A stretch of 64,000 bases of DNA from Auanema rhodensis (Eukaryota > Nematoda > Chromadorea > Rhabditida > Rhabditidae), in NCBI GenBank assembly GCA_964057225.1, contig OZ059898.1:10168001-10232000 (forward strand). Reading direction: 5' to 3'. Of this stretch, positions 12,473 to 25,092 are shown piece after piece. The stretch's first letter is position 1; every line of letters begins with the position of its first letter. The notes beneath the pieces are model-generated. The model was given only the letters and a program-made list of their open reading frames with translations, made no database searches and had not been told where the DNA came from. The translations under genes and the position numbers were made by a program.

Positions 12473-13266
12473 TTCGAAAATGTTAGATTGTTTCCGAAAA
12501 ATTATGAAAAGTCAAGTTCTACTGATTTGAAGAGAATTGTAAGTTTTAGAAAATAATTAAAAATTAGTTCTCTCTACTATTAACTGATTGTCGGCTAAAA
12601 TATGGTTACAGTTTTTATAAAAAGTTTCCATGATTAGGATTAAACAAAAAAAAGAATTAAAGAGAAACACTTTTTGTTTACTTATTTGATTATAATACTT
12701 GAAATTCCACAAAAACAGTAGAATAAAATTGAGAAATCGACAAAAACAGTTGAACGATTTGAAGAGAATTGTAAGTTTTAGAAAAGAATTAAAGTTCAGC
12801 TATCTCTACTATTAACTGATTATCGGCTAAAATAAGGTAACAGTTTTTATTGAAAGTTTCCATGATTAAGATTAAACAAAGAAAAAAATCAAAGAGAAAC
12901 ACTTCTTGTTTACTTACTTGATTATAATACTTGAAATTCCAAAAACAGTAAAATAAAATTGAAAAAGCGACAAAAACAGTTGAACGATTTGAAGACAATT
13001 GTAAGTTGAAGAATAAAATTAAAGTTTAGCTCTCTCTACTATTAACTGAATGTCGGCTAAAATATGGTAACAGTTTTTATTAAAAGTTCCCATGATTAAG
13101 ATTAAACAAAGAAAAAAAATCAAAGAGAAACACTTCTTGTTTACTTATTTGATTATAATACTTGAAATTCCAAAAACAGTAAAATAAAACTGTGAAAGCG
13201 GGTAAAACTGTTGAACTAAAACAGTCTTTATAAAATATAAATGATATTTTTTTATAAAAGTGAAGT

Positions 13267-13337
13267 TGCATCGGCCGGGAATCGAACCCGGGTCGCCCGC
13301 GTGGCAGGCGAGCATTCTACCACTGAACCACCGATGC
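13267..13337 (-). tRNA. tRNA-Gly(GCC)
   Basis: Canonical body; 865 bp from the previous copy. Confidence 0.96.
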
Positions 13338-14132
13338 TTCGAAAATGTTAGATTGTTTCCGAAAAATTATGAAAAGTCAAGTTCTACTGATTTGAAGAAA
13401 ATTGTAAGTTTTAGAAAATAATTAAAAATACGTTCTCTCTACTATTAACTGATTGTCGGCTAAAATATGGTAACAGTTTTTATGTAAAGTTTCCATGATT
13501 AGGATTAAACAAAAAAAAGAATTAAAAAGAAACACTTCTTGTTTACTTACTTGATTATACTACTTGAAATTCCAAAAACAGTAGAATAAAATAGAGAAAG
13601 AGACGAAAAAAGTTGAACGATTTGAAGAGAATTGTGAGTTTTAGAAAAGAATTAAAGTTTAGCTTTGTCTACTATTAACTGATTATCGGCTGAAATATGG
13701 TGACAGTTTTTTTTTAAAAGTTTCCATGATTAAGACTAATCAAAGAAAAAAAAATCAAAGAGAAACACTTCTTGTTTACTAATTTGATTATAACACTTGA
13801 AATTCCAACAAAAGTAAAGTAAAACTGTTAAAGCGAGTAAAACTGTTGAACAATTTGAAGACAATTGTAAGTTGAAGAATAAAATTAAAGTTTAGCTCTC
13901 TCTACTATTAACTGAATGTCGGCTAAAATATGGTAACAGTTTTTATTAAAAGTTTCCATGATTAAGATTAAACAAAGAAAAAAAATCAAAGAGAAACACT
14001 TCTTGTTTACTAATTTGATTATAACACTTGAAAATCCAACAAAAGTAAAATAAAACTGTGAAAGCGGGTAAAACTGTTGAACTAAAACAGTCTTTATAAA
14101 ATATAAATGATATTTTTTTATAAAAGTGAAGT

Positions 14133-14203
14133 TGCATCGGCCGGGAATCGAACCCGGGTCGCCCGCGTGGGAGGCGAGCATTCTACCACTGAACCACCGA
14201 TGC
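14133..14203 (-). tRNA. tRNA-Gly with anticodon changed to CCC
   Basis: The plus strand reads gcgtgggaggcg where all other copies have gcgtggcaggcg or a change elsewhere. The anticodon loop becomes CTCCCAC, anticodon CCC (G34 to C). It should read GGG instead of GGC/GGU. C35, C36 and discriminator A, the main glycine identity positions in eukaryotes, are unchanged, so glycine charging is expected. The rest of the body, the B box and the terminator are intact. Confidence 0.9.
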
Positions 14204-14997
14204 TTCGAAAATGTTAGATTGTTTCCGAAAAATTATGAAAAGTCAAGTTCTACTGATTTGAAGAGAATTGTAAGTTTTAGAAAATAATTAAAAATAAGTT
14301 CTCTCTACTATTAACTGATTGTCGGCTAAAATATGGTAACAGTTTTTATAAAAAGTTTCCATGATTGAGATTAAACAAAAAAAAGAATTAAAGAGAAACA
14401 CTTCTTGTTTACTTACTTGATTATACTACTTGAAATTCGAAAAAAAGTAAAAAACAATTGAGAAAGCGACATAAACAGTTGAACGATTTGAAGAGAATTG
14501 TAAGTTTTAGAAAAGAATTAAAGTTCAGCTATCTCTACTATTAACTGATTATTGGCTGAAATATGGTGACAGTTTTTTATTAAAAGTTTCCATGATTAAG
14601 ATTAAACAAAGAAAAAAAATCAAAGAGAAACACTTCTTGTTTACTTATTTGATTATAACACTTGAAATTCCAACAAAAGTAAAGTAAAACTGTTAAAGCG
14701 AGTAAAACTGTTGAACGATTTGAAGACAATTGTAAGTTGAAGAAAAAAATTAAAGTTTAGCTCTCTCTACTATTAACTGAATGTCGGCTGAAATAAGGTA
14801 ACAATTTTTATTAAAAGTTTCCATGATTTAGATTAAACAAAGAAAAAAAATCAAAGAGAAACACTTCTTGTTTACTAATTTGATTATAACACTTGAAAAT
14901 CCAACAAAAGTAAAATAAAACTGTGAAAGCGGGTAAAACTGTTGAACTAAAACAGTCTTTATAAAATATAAATGATATATTTTTATAAAAGTGAAGT

Positions 14998-15068
14998 TGC
15001 ATCGGCCGGGAATCAAACCCGGGTCGCCCGCGTGGCAGGCGAGCATTCTACCACTGAACCACCGATGC
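14998..15068 (-). tRNA. tRNA-Gly(GCC), T-loop C56 mutant, possibly inactive
   Basis: The plus strand reads ggaatcaaaccc instead of ggaatcgaaccc, so the T loop is TTTGATT and the invariant C56 is T. C56 pairs with G19 in the tRNA elbow and is the most critical base of the TFIIIC B box. Reduced transcription and stability are expected. Everything else is intact. Confidence 0.85.
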
Positions 15069-16321
15069 TTCGAAAATGTTAGATTGTTTCCGAAAAATTA
15101 TGAAAAGTCAAGTTCTACTGATTTGAAGAGAATTGTAAGTTTTAGAAAATAATTAAAAATTAGTTCTCTCTACTATTAACTGATTGTCGGCTAAAATATG
15201 GTTACAGTTTTTATAAAAAGTTTCCATGATTAGGATTAAACAAAAAAAAGAATTAAAGAGAAACACTTTTTGTTTACTTATTTGATTATAATACTTCAAA
15301 TTCCAAAAACAGTAGAATAAAATTGAGAAATCGACAAAAACAGTTGAACGATTTGAAGAGAATTGTAAGTTTTAGAAAAGAATTAAAGTTCAGCTATCTC
15401 TACTATTAACTGACTATCGGCTTGAATAAGGTAACAGTTTTTATTGAAAGTTTCCATGATTAAGATTGAACAAAAAAAAATTAGAGAGAAACACTTCTTG
15501 TTTACTTACTTGATTATAATACTTGAAATTCCAAAAACAGTAAAATAAAATTGTGAAAGCGACAAAAACAGTTGAACGATTTGAAGACAATTGTAAGTTT
15601 AAGAAAAGAATTAAAGTTTAGCTTTGTCTACTATTAACTGAATGTCGGCTAAAATATGGTAACAGTTTTTATTAAAAGTTTCCATGATTAAGATTAAACA
15701 AAAAAAAGAATTAAAAAGAAACACTTCTTGTTTACTTACTTGATTATACTACTTGAAATTCCAAAAACAGTAGAATAAAATAGAGAAAGAGACGAAAAAA
15801 GTTGAACGATTTGAAGAGAATTGTGAGTTTTAGAAAAGAATTAAAGTTTAGCTTTGTCTACTATTAACTGATTATCGGCTGAAATATGGTGACAGTTTTT
15901 TTCTAAAAGTTTCCATGATTAAGATTAATCAAAGAAAAAAAAATCAAAGAGAAACACTTCTTGTTTACTAATTTGATTATAACACTTGAAATTCCAACAA
16001 AAGTAAAGTAAAACTGTTAAAGCGAGTAAAACTGTTGAACAATTTGAAGACAATTGTAAGTTGAAGAATAAAATTAAAGTTTAGCTCTCTCTACTATTAA
16101 CTGAATGTCGGCTAAAATATGGTAACAGTTTTTATTAAAAGTTTCCATGATTAAGATTAAACAAAGAAAAAAAATCAAAGAGAAACACTTCTTGTTTACT
16201 AATTTGATTATAACACTTGAAATTTCAACAAAAGTAAAATAAAACTGTGAAAGCGGGTAAAACTGTTGAACTAAAACAGTCTTTATAAAATATAAATGAT
16301 ATTTTTTTATAAAAGTGAAGT

Positions 16322-16392
16322 TGCATCGGCCGGGAATCGAACCCGGGTCGCCCGCGTGGCAGGCGAGCATTCTACCACTGAACCACCGATGC
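16322..16392 (-). tRNA. tRNA-Gly(GCC)
   Basis: Canonical body; 1324 bp from the previous copy (five monomers, the widest spacing). Confidence 0.96.
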
Positions 16393-17645
16393 TTCGAAAA
16401 TGTTAGATTGTTTCCGAAAAATTATGAAAAGTCAAGTTCCACTGATTTGAAGAAAATTGTAAGTTTTAGAAAATAATTAAAAATAAGTTCTCTCTACTAT
16501 TAACTGATTGTCGGCTAAAATATGGTTACAGTTTTTATAAAAAGTTTCCATGATTAGGATTAAACAAAAAAAAGAATTAAAGAGAAACACTTTTTGTTTA
16601 CTTATTTGATTATAATACTTCAAATTCCAAAAACAGTAGAATAAAATTGAGAAATCGACAAAAACAGTTGAACGATTTGAAGAGAATTGTAAGTTTTAGA
16701 AAAGAATTAAAGTTCAGCTATCTCTACTATTAACTGACTATCGGCTAGAATAAGGTAACAGTTTTTATTGAAAGTTTCCATGATTAAGATTGAACAAAAA
16801 AAAATTAGAGAGAAACACTTCTTGTTTACTTACTTGATTATAATACTTGAAATTCCAAAAACAGTAAAATAAAATTGTGAAAGCGACAAAAACAGTTGAA
16901 CGATTTGAAGACAATTGTAAGTTTAAGAAAAGAATTAAAGTTTAGCTTTGTCTACTATTAACTGAATGTCGGCTAAAATATGGTAACAGTTTTTATTAAA
17001 AGTTTCCATGATTAAGATTAAACAAAAAAAAGAATTAAAAAGAAACACTTCTTGTTTACTTACTTGATTATACTACTTGAAATTCCAAAAACAGTAGAAT
17101 AAAATAGAGAAAGAGACGAAAAAAGTTGAACGATTTGAAGAGAATTGTGAGTTTTAGAAAAGAATTAAAGTTTAGCTTTGTCTACTATTAACTGATTATC
17201 GGCTGAAATATGGTGACAGTTTTTTTCTAAAAGTTTCCATGATTAAGATTAATCAAAGAAAAAAAAATCAAAGAGAAACACTTCTTGTTTACTAATTTGA
17301 TTATAACACTTGAAATTCCAACAAAAGTAAAGTAAAACTGTTAAAGCGAGTAAAACTGTTGAACAATTTGAAGACAATTGTAAGTTGAAGAATAAAATTA
17401 AAGTTTAGCTCTCTCTACTATTAACTGAATGTCGGCTAAAATATGGTAACAGTTTTTATTAAAAGTTTCCATGATTAAGATTAAACAAAGAAAAAAAATC
17501 AAAGAGAAACACTTCTTGTTTACTAATTTGATTATAACACTTGAAATTTCAACAAAAGTAAAATAAAACTGTGAAAGCGGGTAAAACTGTTGAACTAAAA
17601 CAGTCTTTATAAAATATAAATGATATTTTTTTATAAAAGTGAAGT

Positions 17646-17716
17646 TGCATCGGCCGGGAATCGAACCCGGGTCGCCCGCGTGGCAGGCGAGCATTCTACC
17701 ACTGAACCACCGATGC
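17646..17716 (-). tRNA. tRNA-Gly(GCC)
   Basis: Canonical body; again 1324 bp from the previous copy, the second unit of a 1324-bp tandem duplication. Confidence 0.96.
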
Positions 17717-18508
17717 TTCGAAAATGTTAGATTGTTTCCGAAAAATTATGAAAAGTCAAGTTCCACTGATTTGAAGAAAATTGTAAGTTTTAGAAAATAA
17801 TTAAAAATAAGTTCTCTCTACTATTAACTGATTGTCGGCTAAAATATGGTAACAGTTTTTATAAAAAGTTTCCATGATTGAGATTAAACAAAAAAAAGAA
17901 TTAAAGAGAAACACTTCTTGTTTACTTACTTGATTATACTACTTGAAATTCGAAAAAAAGTAAAAAACAATTGAGAAAGCGACATAAACAGTTGAACGAT
18001 TTGAAGAGAATTGTAAGTTTAAGAAAAGATTTAAAGTTTAGCTTTGTCTACTATTAACTGATTATCGGCTAAAATAAGGTAACAGTTTTTATTGAAAGTT
18101 TCCATGATTAAGATTAAACAAAGAAAAAAATCAAAGAGAAACACTTCTTGTTTACTTACTTGATTATAATACTTGAAATTCCAAAAACAGTAAAATAAAA
18201 TTGAAAAAGCGACAAAAACAGTTGAACGATTTGAAGACAATTGTAAGTTGAAGAATAAAATTAAAGTTTAGCTCTCTCTACTATTAACTGAATGTCGGCT
18301 AAAATATGGTAACAGTTTTTATTAAAAGTTTCCATGATTAAGATTAAACAAAGAAAAAAAATCAAAGAGAAACACTTCTTGTTTACTAATTTGATTATAA
18401 CACTTGAAATTCCAACAAAAGTGAAATAAAACTGTGAAAGCGGGTAAAACTGTTGAACTAAAACAGTCTTTATAAAATATAAATGATATTTTTTTATAAA
18501 AGTGAATT

Positions 18509-18579
18509 TGCATCGGCCGGGAATCGAACCCGGGTCGCCCGCGTGGCAGGCGAGCATTCTACCACTGAACCACCGATGC
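18509..18579 (-). tRNA. tRNA-Gly(GCC)
   Basis: Canonical body; 863 bp from the previous copy. The 3' flank has gaatttgcat instead of gaagttgcat, shared with the copy at 36515. Confidence 0.96.
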
Positions 18580-19371
18580 TTCGAAAATGTTAGATTGTTT
18601 CCGAAAAATTATGAAAAGTCAAGTTCTACTGATTTGAAGAGAATTGTAAGTTTTAGAAAATAATTAAAAATTAGTTCTCTCTACTATTAACTGATTGTCG
18701 GCTAAAATATGGTTACAGTTTTTATAAAAAGTTTCCATGATTAGGATTAAACAAAAAAAAGAATTAAAGAGAAACACTTTTTGTTTACTTATTTGATTAT
18801 AATACTTGAAATTCCAAAAACAGTAGAATAAAATTGAGAAATCGACAAAAACAGTTGAACGATTTGAAGAGAATTGTAAGTTTTAGAAAAGAATTAAAGT
18901 TCAGCTATCTCTACTATTAACTGATTATCGGCTAAAATAAGGTAACAGTTTTTATTGAAAGTTTCCATGATTAAGATTAAACAAAGAAAAAAATCAAAGA
19001 GAAACACTTCTTGTTTACTTACTTGATTATAATACTTGAAATTCCAAAAACAGTAAAATAAAATTGAAAAAGCGACAAAAACAGTTGAACGATTTGAAGA
19101 CAATTGTAAGTTGAAGAATAAAATTAAAGTTTAGCTCTCTCTACTATTAACTGAATGTCGGCTAAAATATGGTAACAGTTTTTATTAAAAGTTCCCATGA
19201 TTAAGATTAAACAAAGAAAAAAAATCAAAGAGAAACACTTCTTGTTTACTTATTTGATTATAATACTTGAAATTCCAAAAACAGTAAAATAAAACTGTGA
19301 AAGCGGGTAAAACTGTTGAACTAAAACAGTCTTTATAAAATATAAATGATATTTTTTTATAAAAGTGAAGT

Positions 19372-19442
19372 TGCATCGGCCGGGAATCGAACCCGGGTCG
19401 CCCGCGTGGCAGGCGAGCATTCTACCACTGAACCACCGATGC
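19372..19442 (-). tRNA. tRNA-Gly(GCC)
   Basis: Canonical body; 863 bp from the previous copy. Confidence 0.96.
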
Positions 19443-20237
19443 TTCGAAAATGTTAGATTGTTTCCGAAAAATTATGAAAAGTCAAGTTCTACTGATTTGA
19501 AGAAAATTGTAAGTTTTAGAAAATAATTAAAAATACGTTCTCTCTACTATTAACTGATTGTCGGCTAAAATATGGTAACAGTTTTTATGTAAAGTTTCCA
19601 TGATTAGGATTAAACAAAAAAAAGAATTAAAAAGAAACACTTCTTGTTTACTTACTTGATTATACTACTTGAAATTCCAAAAACAGTAGAATAAAATAGA
19701 GAAAGAGACGAAAAAAGTTGAACGATTTGAAGAGAATTGTGAGTTTTAGAAAAGAATTAAAGTTTAGCTTTGTCTACTATTAACTGATTATCGGCTGAAA
19801 TATGGTGACAGTTTTTTTTTAAAAGTTTCCATGATTAAGACTAATCAAAGAAAAAAAAATCAAAGAGAAACACTTCTTGTTTACTAATTTGATTATAACA
19901 CTTGAAATTCCAACAAAAGTAAAGTAAAACTGTTAAAGCGAGTAAAACTGTTGAACAATTTGAAGACAATTGTAAGTTGAAGAATAAAATTAAAGTTTAG
20001 CTCTCTCTACTATTAACTGAATGTCGGCTAAAATATGGTAACAGTTTTTATTAAAAGTTTCCATGATTAAGATTAAACAAAGAAAAAAAATCAAAGAGAA
20101 ACACTTCTTGTTTACTAATTTGATTATAACACTTGAAAATCCAACAAAAGTAAAATAAAACTGTGAAAGCGGGTAAAACTGTTGAACTAAAACAGTCTTT
20201 ATAAAATATAAATGATATTTTTTTATAAAAGTGAAGT

Positions 20238-20308
20238 TGCATCGGCCGGGAATCGAACCCGGGTCGCCCGCGTGGCAGGCGAGCATTCTACCACTGAACC
20301 ACCGATGC
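20238..20308 (-). tRNA. tRNA-Gly(GCC)
   Basis: Canonical body; 866 bp from the previous copy. Confidence 0.96.
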
Positions 20309-21102
20309 TTCGAAAATGTTAGATTGTTTCCGAAAAATTATGAAAAGTCAAGTTCTACTGATTTGAAGAGAATTGTAAGTTTTAGAAAATAATTAAAAAT
20401 AAGTTCTCTCTACTATTAACTGATTGTCGGCTAAAATATGGTAACAGTTTTTATAAAAAGTTTCCATGATTGAGATTAAACAAAAAAAAGAATTAAAGAG
20501 AAACACTTCTTGTTTACTTACTTGATTATACTACTTGAAATTCGAAAAAAAGTAAAAAACAATTGAGAAAGCGACATAAACAGTTGAACGATTTGAAGAG
20601 AATTGTAAGTTTTAGAAAAGAATTAAAGTTCAGCTATCTCTACTATTAACTGATTATTGGCTGAAATATGGTGACAGTTTTTTATTAAAAGTTTCCATGA
20701 TTGAGATTAAACAAAGAAAAAAAATCAAAGAGAAACACTTCTTGTTTACTTATTTGATTATAACACTTGAAATTCCAACAAAAGTAAAGTAAAACTGTTA
20801 AAGCGAGTAAAACTGTTGAACGATTTGAAGACAATTGTAAGTTGAAGAAAAAAATTAAAGTTTAGCTCTCTCTACTATTAACTGAATGTCGGCTGAAATA
20901 AGGTAACAATTTTTATTAAAAGTTTCCATGATTTAGATTAAACAAAGAAAAAAAATCAAAGAGAAACACTTCTTGTTTACTAATTTGATTATAACACTTG
21001 AAAATCCAACAAAAGTAAAATAAAACTGTGAAAGCGGGTAAAACTGTTGAACTAAAACAGTCTTTATAAAATATAAATGATATATTTTTATAAAAGTGAA
21101 GT

Positions 21103-21173
21103 TGCATCGGCCGGGAATCGAACCCGGGTCGCCCGCGTGGCAGGCGAGCATTCTACCACTGAACCACCGATGC
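21103..21173 (-). tRNA. tRNA-Gly(GCC)
   Basis: Canonical body; 865 bp from the previous copy. Confidence 0.96.
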
Positions 21174-21961
21174 TTCGAAAATGTTAGATTGTTTCCGAAA
21201 AATTATGAAAAGTCAAGTTCTACTGATTTGAAGAGAATTGTAAGTTTTAGAAAATAATTAAAAATTAGTTCTCTCTACTATTAACTGATTGTCGGCTAAA
21301 ATATGGTTACAGTTTTTATAAAAAGTTTCCATGATTAGGATTAAACAAAAAAAAGAATTAAAGAGAAACACTTTTTGTTTACTTATTAGATAATACTTTA
21401 AATTCCAAAAACAGTAGAATAAAATTGAGAAATCGACAAAAACAGTTGAACGATTTGAAGAGAATTGTAAGTTTTAGAAAAGAATTAAAGTTCAGCTATC
21501 TCTACTATTAACTGACTATCGGCTAGAATAAGGTAACAGTTTTTATTGAAAGTTTCCATGATTAAGATTGAACAAAAAAAAAATTAGAGAGAAACACTTC
21601 TTGTTTACTTACTTGATTATAATACTTGAAATTCCAAAAACAGTAAAATAAAATTGTGAAAGCGACAAAAACAGTTGAACGATTTGAAGACAATTGTAAG
21701 TTTAAGAAAAGAATTAAAGTTTAGCTTTGTCTACTATTAACTGAATGTCGGCTAAAATATGGTAACAGGTTTTATTAAAAGTTCCCATGATTAAGATTAA
21801 ACAAAGAAAAAAAATCAAAGAGAAACACTTCTTGTTTACTTATTTGATTATAATACTTGAAATTCCAAAAACAGTAAAATAAAACTGTGAAAGCGGGTAA
21901 AACTGTTGAACTAAAACAGTCTTTATAAAATATAAATGATATTTTCTTATAAAAGTGAAGT

Positions 21962-22032
21962 TGCATCGGCCGGGAATCGAACCCGGGTCGCCCGCGTGGC
22001 AGGCGAGCATTCTACCACTGAACCACCGATGC
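21962..22032 (-). tRNA. tRNA-Gly(GCC)
   Basis: Canonical body; 859 bp from the previous copy. A small deletion in a monomer near 21385 (ttattagataat) accounts for the shorter distance. Confidence 0.96.
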
Positions 22033-22827
22033 TTCGAAAATGTTAGATTGTTTCCGAAAAATTATGAAAAGTCAAGTTCTACTGATTTGAAGAAAATTGT
22101 AAGTTTTAGAAAATAATTAAAAATACGTTCTCTCTACTATTAACTGATTGTCGGCTAAAATATGGTAACAGTTTTTATGTAAAGTTTCCATGATTAGGAT
22201 TAAACAAAAAAAAAGAATTAAAAAGAAACACTTCTTGTTTACTTACTTGATTATACTACTTGAAATTCCAAAAACAGTAGAATAAAATAGAGAAAGAGAC
22301 GAAAAAAGTTGAACGATTTGAAGAGAATTGTGAGTTTTAGAAAAGAATTAAAGTTTAGCTTTGTCTACTATTAACTGATTATCGGCTGAAATATGGTGAC
22401 AGTTTTTTTTTAAAAGTTTCCATGATTAAGATTAATCAAAGAAAAAAAAATCAAAGAGAAACACTTCTTGTTTACTAATTTGATTATAACACTTGAAATT
22501 CCAACAAAAGTAAAGTAAAACTGTTAAAGCGAGTAAAACTGTTGAACAATTTGAAGACAATTGTAAGTTGAAGAATAAAATTAAAGTTTAGCTCTCTCTA
22601 CTATTAACTGAATGTCGGCTAAAATATGGTAACAGTTTTTATTAAAAGTTTCCATGATTAAGATTAAACAAAGAAAAAAATCAAAGAGAAACACTTCTTG
22701 TTTACTAATTTGATTATAACACTTGAAATTCCAACAAAAGTAAAATAAAACTGTGAAAGCGGGTAAAACTGTTGAACTAAAACAGTCTTTATAAAATATA
22801 AATGATATTTTTTTATAAAAGTGAAGT

Positions 22828-22898
22828 TGCATCGGCCGGGAATCGAACCCGGGTCGCCCGCGTGGCAGGCGAGCATTCTACCACTGAACCACCGATGC
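22828..22898 (-). tRNA. tRNA-Gly(GCC)
   Basis: Canonical body; 866 bp from the previous copy. Confidence 0.96.
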
Positions 22899-23690
22899 TT
22901 CGAAAATGTTAGATTGTTTCCGAAAAATTATGAAAAGTCAAGTTCCACTGATTTGAAGAAAATTGTAAGTTTTAGAAAATAATTAAAAATAAGTTCTCTC
23001 TACTATTAACTGATTGTCGGCTAAAATATGGTAACAGTTTTTATAAAAAGTTTCCATGATTGAGATTAAACAAAAAAAAGAATTAAAGAGAAACACTTCT
23101 TGTTTACTTACTTGATTATACTACTTGAAATTCGAAAAAAAGTAAAAAACAATTGAGAAAGCGACATAAACAGTTGAACGATTTGAAGAGAATTGTAAGT
23201 TTAAGAAAAGATTTAAAGTTTAGCTTTGTCTACTATTAACTGATTATCGGCTAAAATAAGGTAACAGTTTTTATTGAAAGTTTCCATGATTAAGATTAAA
23301 CAAAGAAAAAAATCAAAGAGAAACACTTCTTGTTTACTTACTTGATTATAATACTTGAAATTCCAAAAACAGTAAAATAAAATTGAAAAAGCGACAAAAA
23401 CAGTTGAACGATTTGAAGACAATTGTAAGTTGAAGAATAAAATTAAAGTTTAGCTCTCTCTACTATTAACTGAATGTCGGCTAAAATATGGTATCAGTTT
23501 TTATTAAAAGTTTCCATGATTAAGATTAAACAAAGAAAAAAAATCAAAGAGAAACACTTCTTGTTTACTAATTTGATTATAACACTTGAAAATCCAACAA
23601 AAGTAAAATAAAACTGTGAAAGCGGGTAAAACTGTTGAACTAAAACAGTCTTTATAAAATATAAATGCTATATTTTTATAAAAGTGAAGT

Positions 23691-23761
23691 TGCATCGGCC
23701 GGGAATCGAACCCGGGTCGCCCGCGTGGCAGGCGAGCATTCTACCACTGAACCACCGATGC
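23691..23761 (-). tRNA. tRNA-Gly(GCC)
   Basis: Canonical body; last copy before LTR element 1. With the element and one 4-bp target copy removed, the next tRNA (36515) would be 1094 bp away, a normal array spacing. Confidence 0.96.
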
Positions 23762-24730
23762 TTCGAAAATGTTAGATTGTTTCCGAAAAATTATGAAAAG
23801 TCAAGTTCTACTGATTTGAAGAGAATTGTAAGTTTTAGAAAATAATTAAAAATTAGTTCTCTCTACTATTAACTGATTGTCGGCTAAAATATGGTAACAG
23901 TTTTTATAAAAAGTTTCCATGATTAGGATTAAACAAAAAAAAGAATTAAAGAGAAACACTTTTTGTTTACTTATTTGATTATAATACTTTAAATTCCAAA
24001 AACAGTAGAATAAAATTGAGAAATCGACAAAAACAGTTGAACGATTTGAAGAGAATTGTAAGTTTTAGAAAAGAATTAAAGTTCAGCTATCTCTACTATT
24101 AACTGACTATCGGCTAGAATAAGGTAACAGTTTTTATTGAAAGTTTCCATGATTAAGATTGAACAAAAAAAAAATTAGAGAGAAACACTTCTTGTTTACT
24201 TACTTGATTATACTACTTGAAATTCGAAAAAAAGTAAAAAACAATTGAGAAAGCGACATAAACAATTGAACGATTTGAAGAGAATTGTAAGTTTAAGAAA
24301 AGATTTAAAGTTTAGCTTTGTCTACTATTAACTGATTATCGGCTGAAATATGGTGACAGTTTTTTTTAAAAGTTTCCATGATTAAGACTAATCAAAGAAA
24401 AAAAAATTAAAGAGAAACACTTCTTGTTTACTAATTTGATTATAACACTTGAAATTCCAACAAAAGTAAAGTGAAACTGTTAAAGCGAGTAAAACTTTTG
24501 AACAATTTGAAGACAATTGTAAGTTGAAGAATAAAATTAAAGTTTAGCTCTCTCTACTATTAACTGAATGTCGGCTAAAATATGGTAACAGTTTTTATTA
24601 AAAGTTTCCATGATTAAGATTAAACAAAGAAAAAAAATCAAAGAGAAACACTTCTTGTTTACTAATTTGATTATAACACTTGAAATTCCAACAAAAGTAA
24701 AATAAAACTGTGAAAGCGGGTAAAACTGTT

Positions 24731-24734
24731 GAAC
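24731..24734. repeat. Target site duplication GAAC, left of element 1
   Basis: gttGAAC directly precedes the LTR; the uninterrupted array reads gttgaactaaaac. The matching copy is 36461-36464. Confidence 0.9.
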
Positions 24735-25092
24735 CGTTCCGTTATGCTCCCGCGTCGATCTTACAGACCAATGGAGTCTACAAGATGAGCGTGGTAGTAT
24801 TCCAGATGTAGCGGTTAAACATGGAGCATAAGGATAAACATAAGACTCGAGAAAGATTGGTTTATTATATCTACGTGATTACAATAAGATACATATAACT
24901 AAGTAAAGGTTAAACTAATAGAGAACAGAGAGAGAACGACCAACCATCCATGATCGTCCCTGAGGCAAAGCTGAAGTGTTGTAATATGGAAAAGGGCGGG
25001 TCGTCTTCTCTCAGTCTCGCATTCTCTGACTCTAACCCGCCTGCTACAGCTTCGTCATATGAATGTAATGCATTGATCATCCGAATGGAACG
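24735..25092 (-). repeat. LTR of element 1 (3' LTR)
   Basis: 358 bp, starts cgttccgttatg and ends gaatggaacg on the plus strand. It matches 36103-36460 with one visible difference (aagtaaagg against aagtgaagg). Termini form the inverted repeat CGTTCC/GGAACG, not TG/CA. A minus-strand AATAAA at 24861-24866 is a plausible polyadenylation signal. Confidence 0.95.

Larger units (their letters stand above)
4560..13130. repeat. Dispersed duplication of a 4.3-5.2 kb block
   Basis: The stretch around 4560-8800 recurs around 9745-13130 in the same order and orientation, including the rare variable-loop tRNA (8081 and 12402). The offset falls from 5185 to 4321 bp because the first copy holds one extra 864-bp unit (tRNA at 6352 duplicated as 7216). 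Confidence 0.75.
15175..17820. repeat. 1324-bp tandem duplication, one tRNA per unit
   Basis: Two consecutive five-monomer units carry the tRNA genes at 16322 and 17646. Both share the private aatttcaacaaaag and gacagttttttt-ctaaaag variants. One difference is cggcttgaat (first unit) against cggctagaat (second). Edges are approximate. Confidence 0.75.
1..24734. repeat. AT-rich 230-bp satellite with tRNA-Gly cassettes, segment 1
   Basis: Tandem monomers of about 230-231 bp can be followed by recurring landmarks: gatttgaag, tactattaactga, catgatt, cacttcttgtttact and gttgaac. The segment is open at the window's left edge and ends at the 4-bp target site of LTR element 1. It contains 28 of the 45 tRNA-Gly genes. 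Monomer subtypes (for example gaattccaaaaacag against gaaaatccaacaaaag, or gagaattg against gacaattg) alternate in recurring orders, so higher-order units exist. No protein gene is supported here: the short frames on the minus strand are translations of the repeat and of the tRNA complement. Confidence 0.95.
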
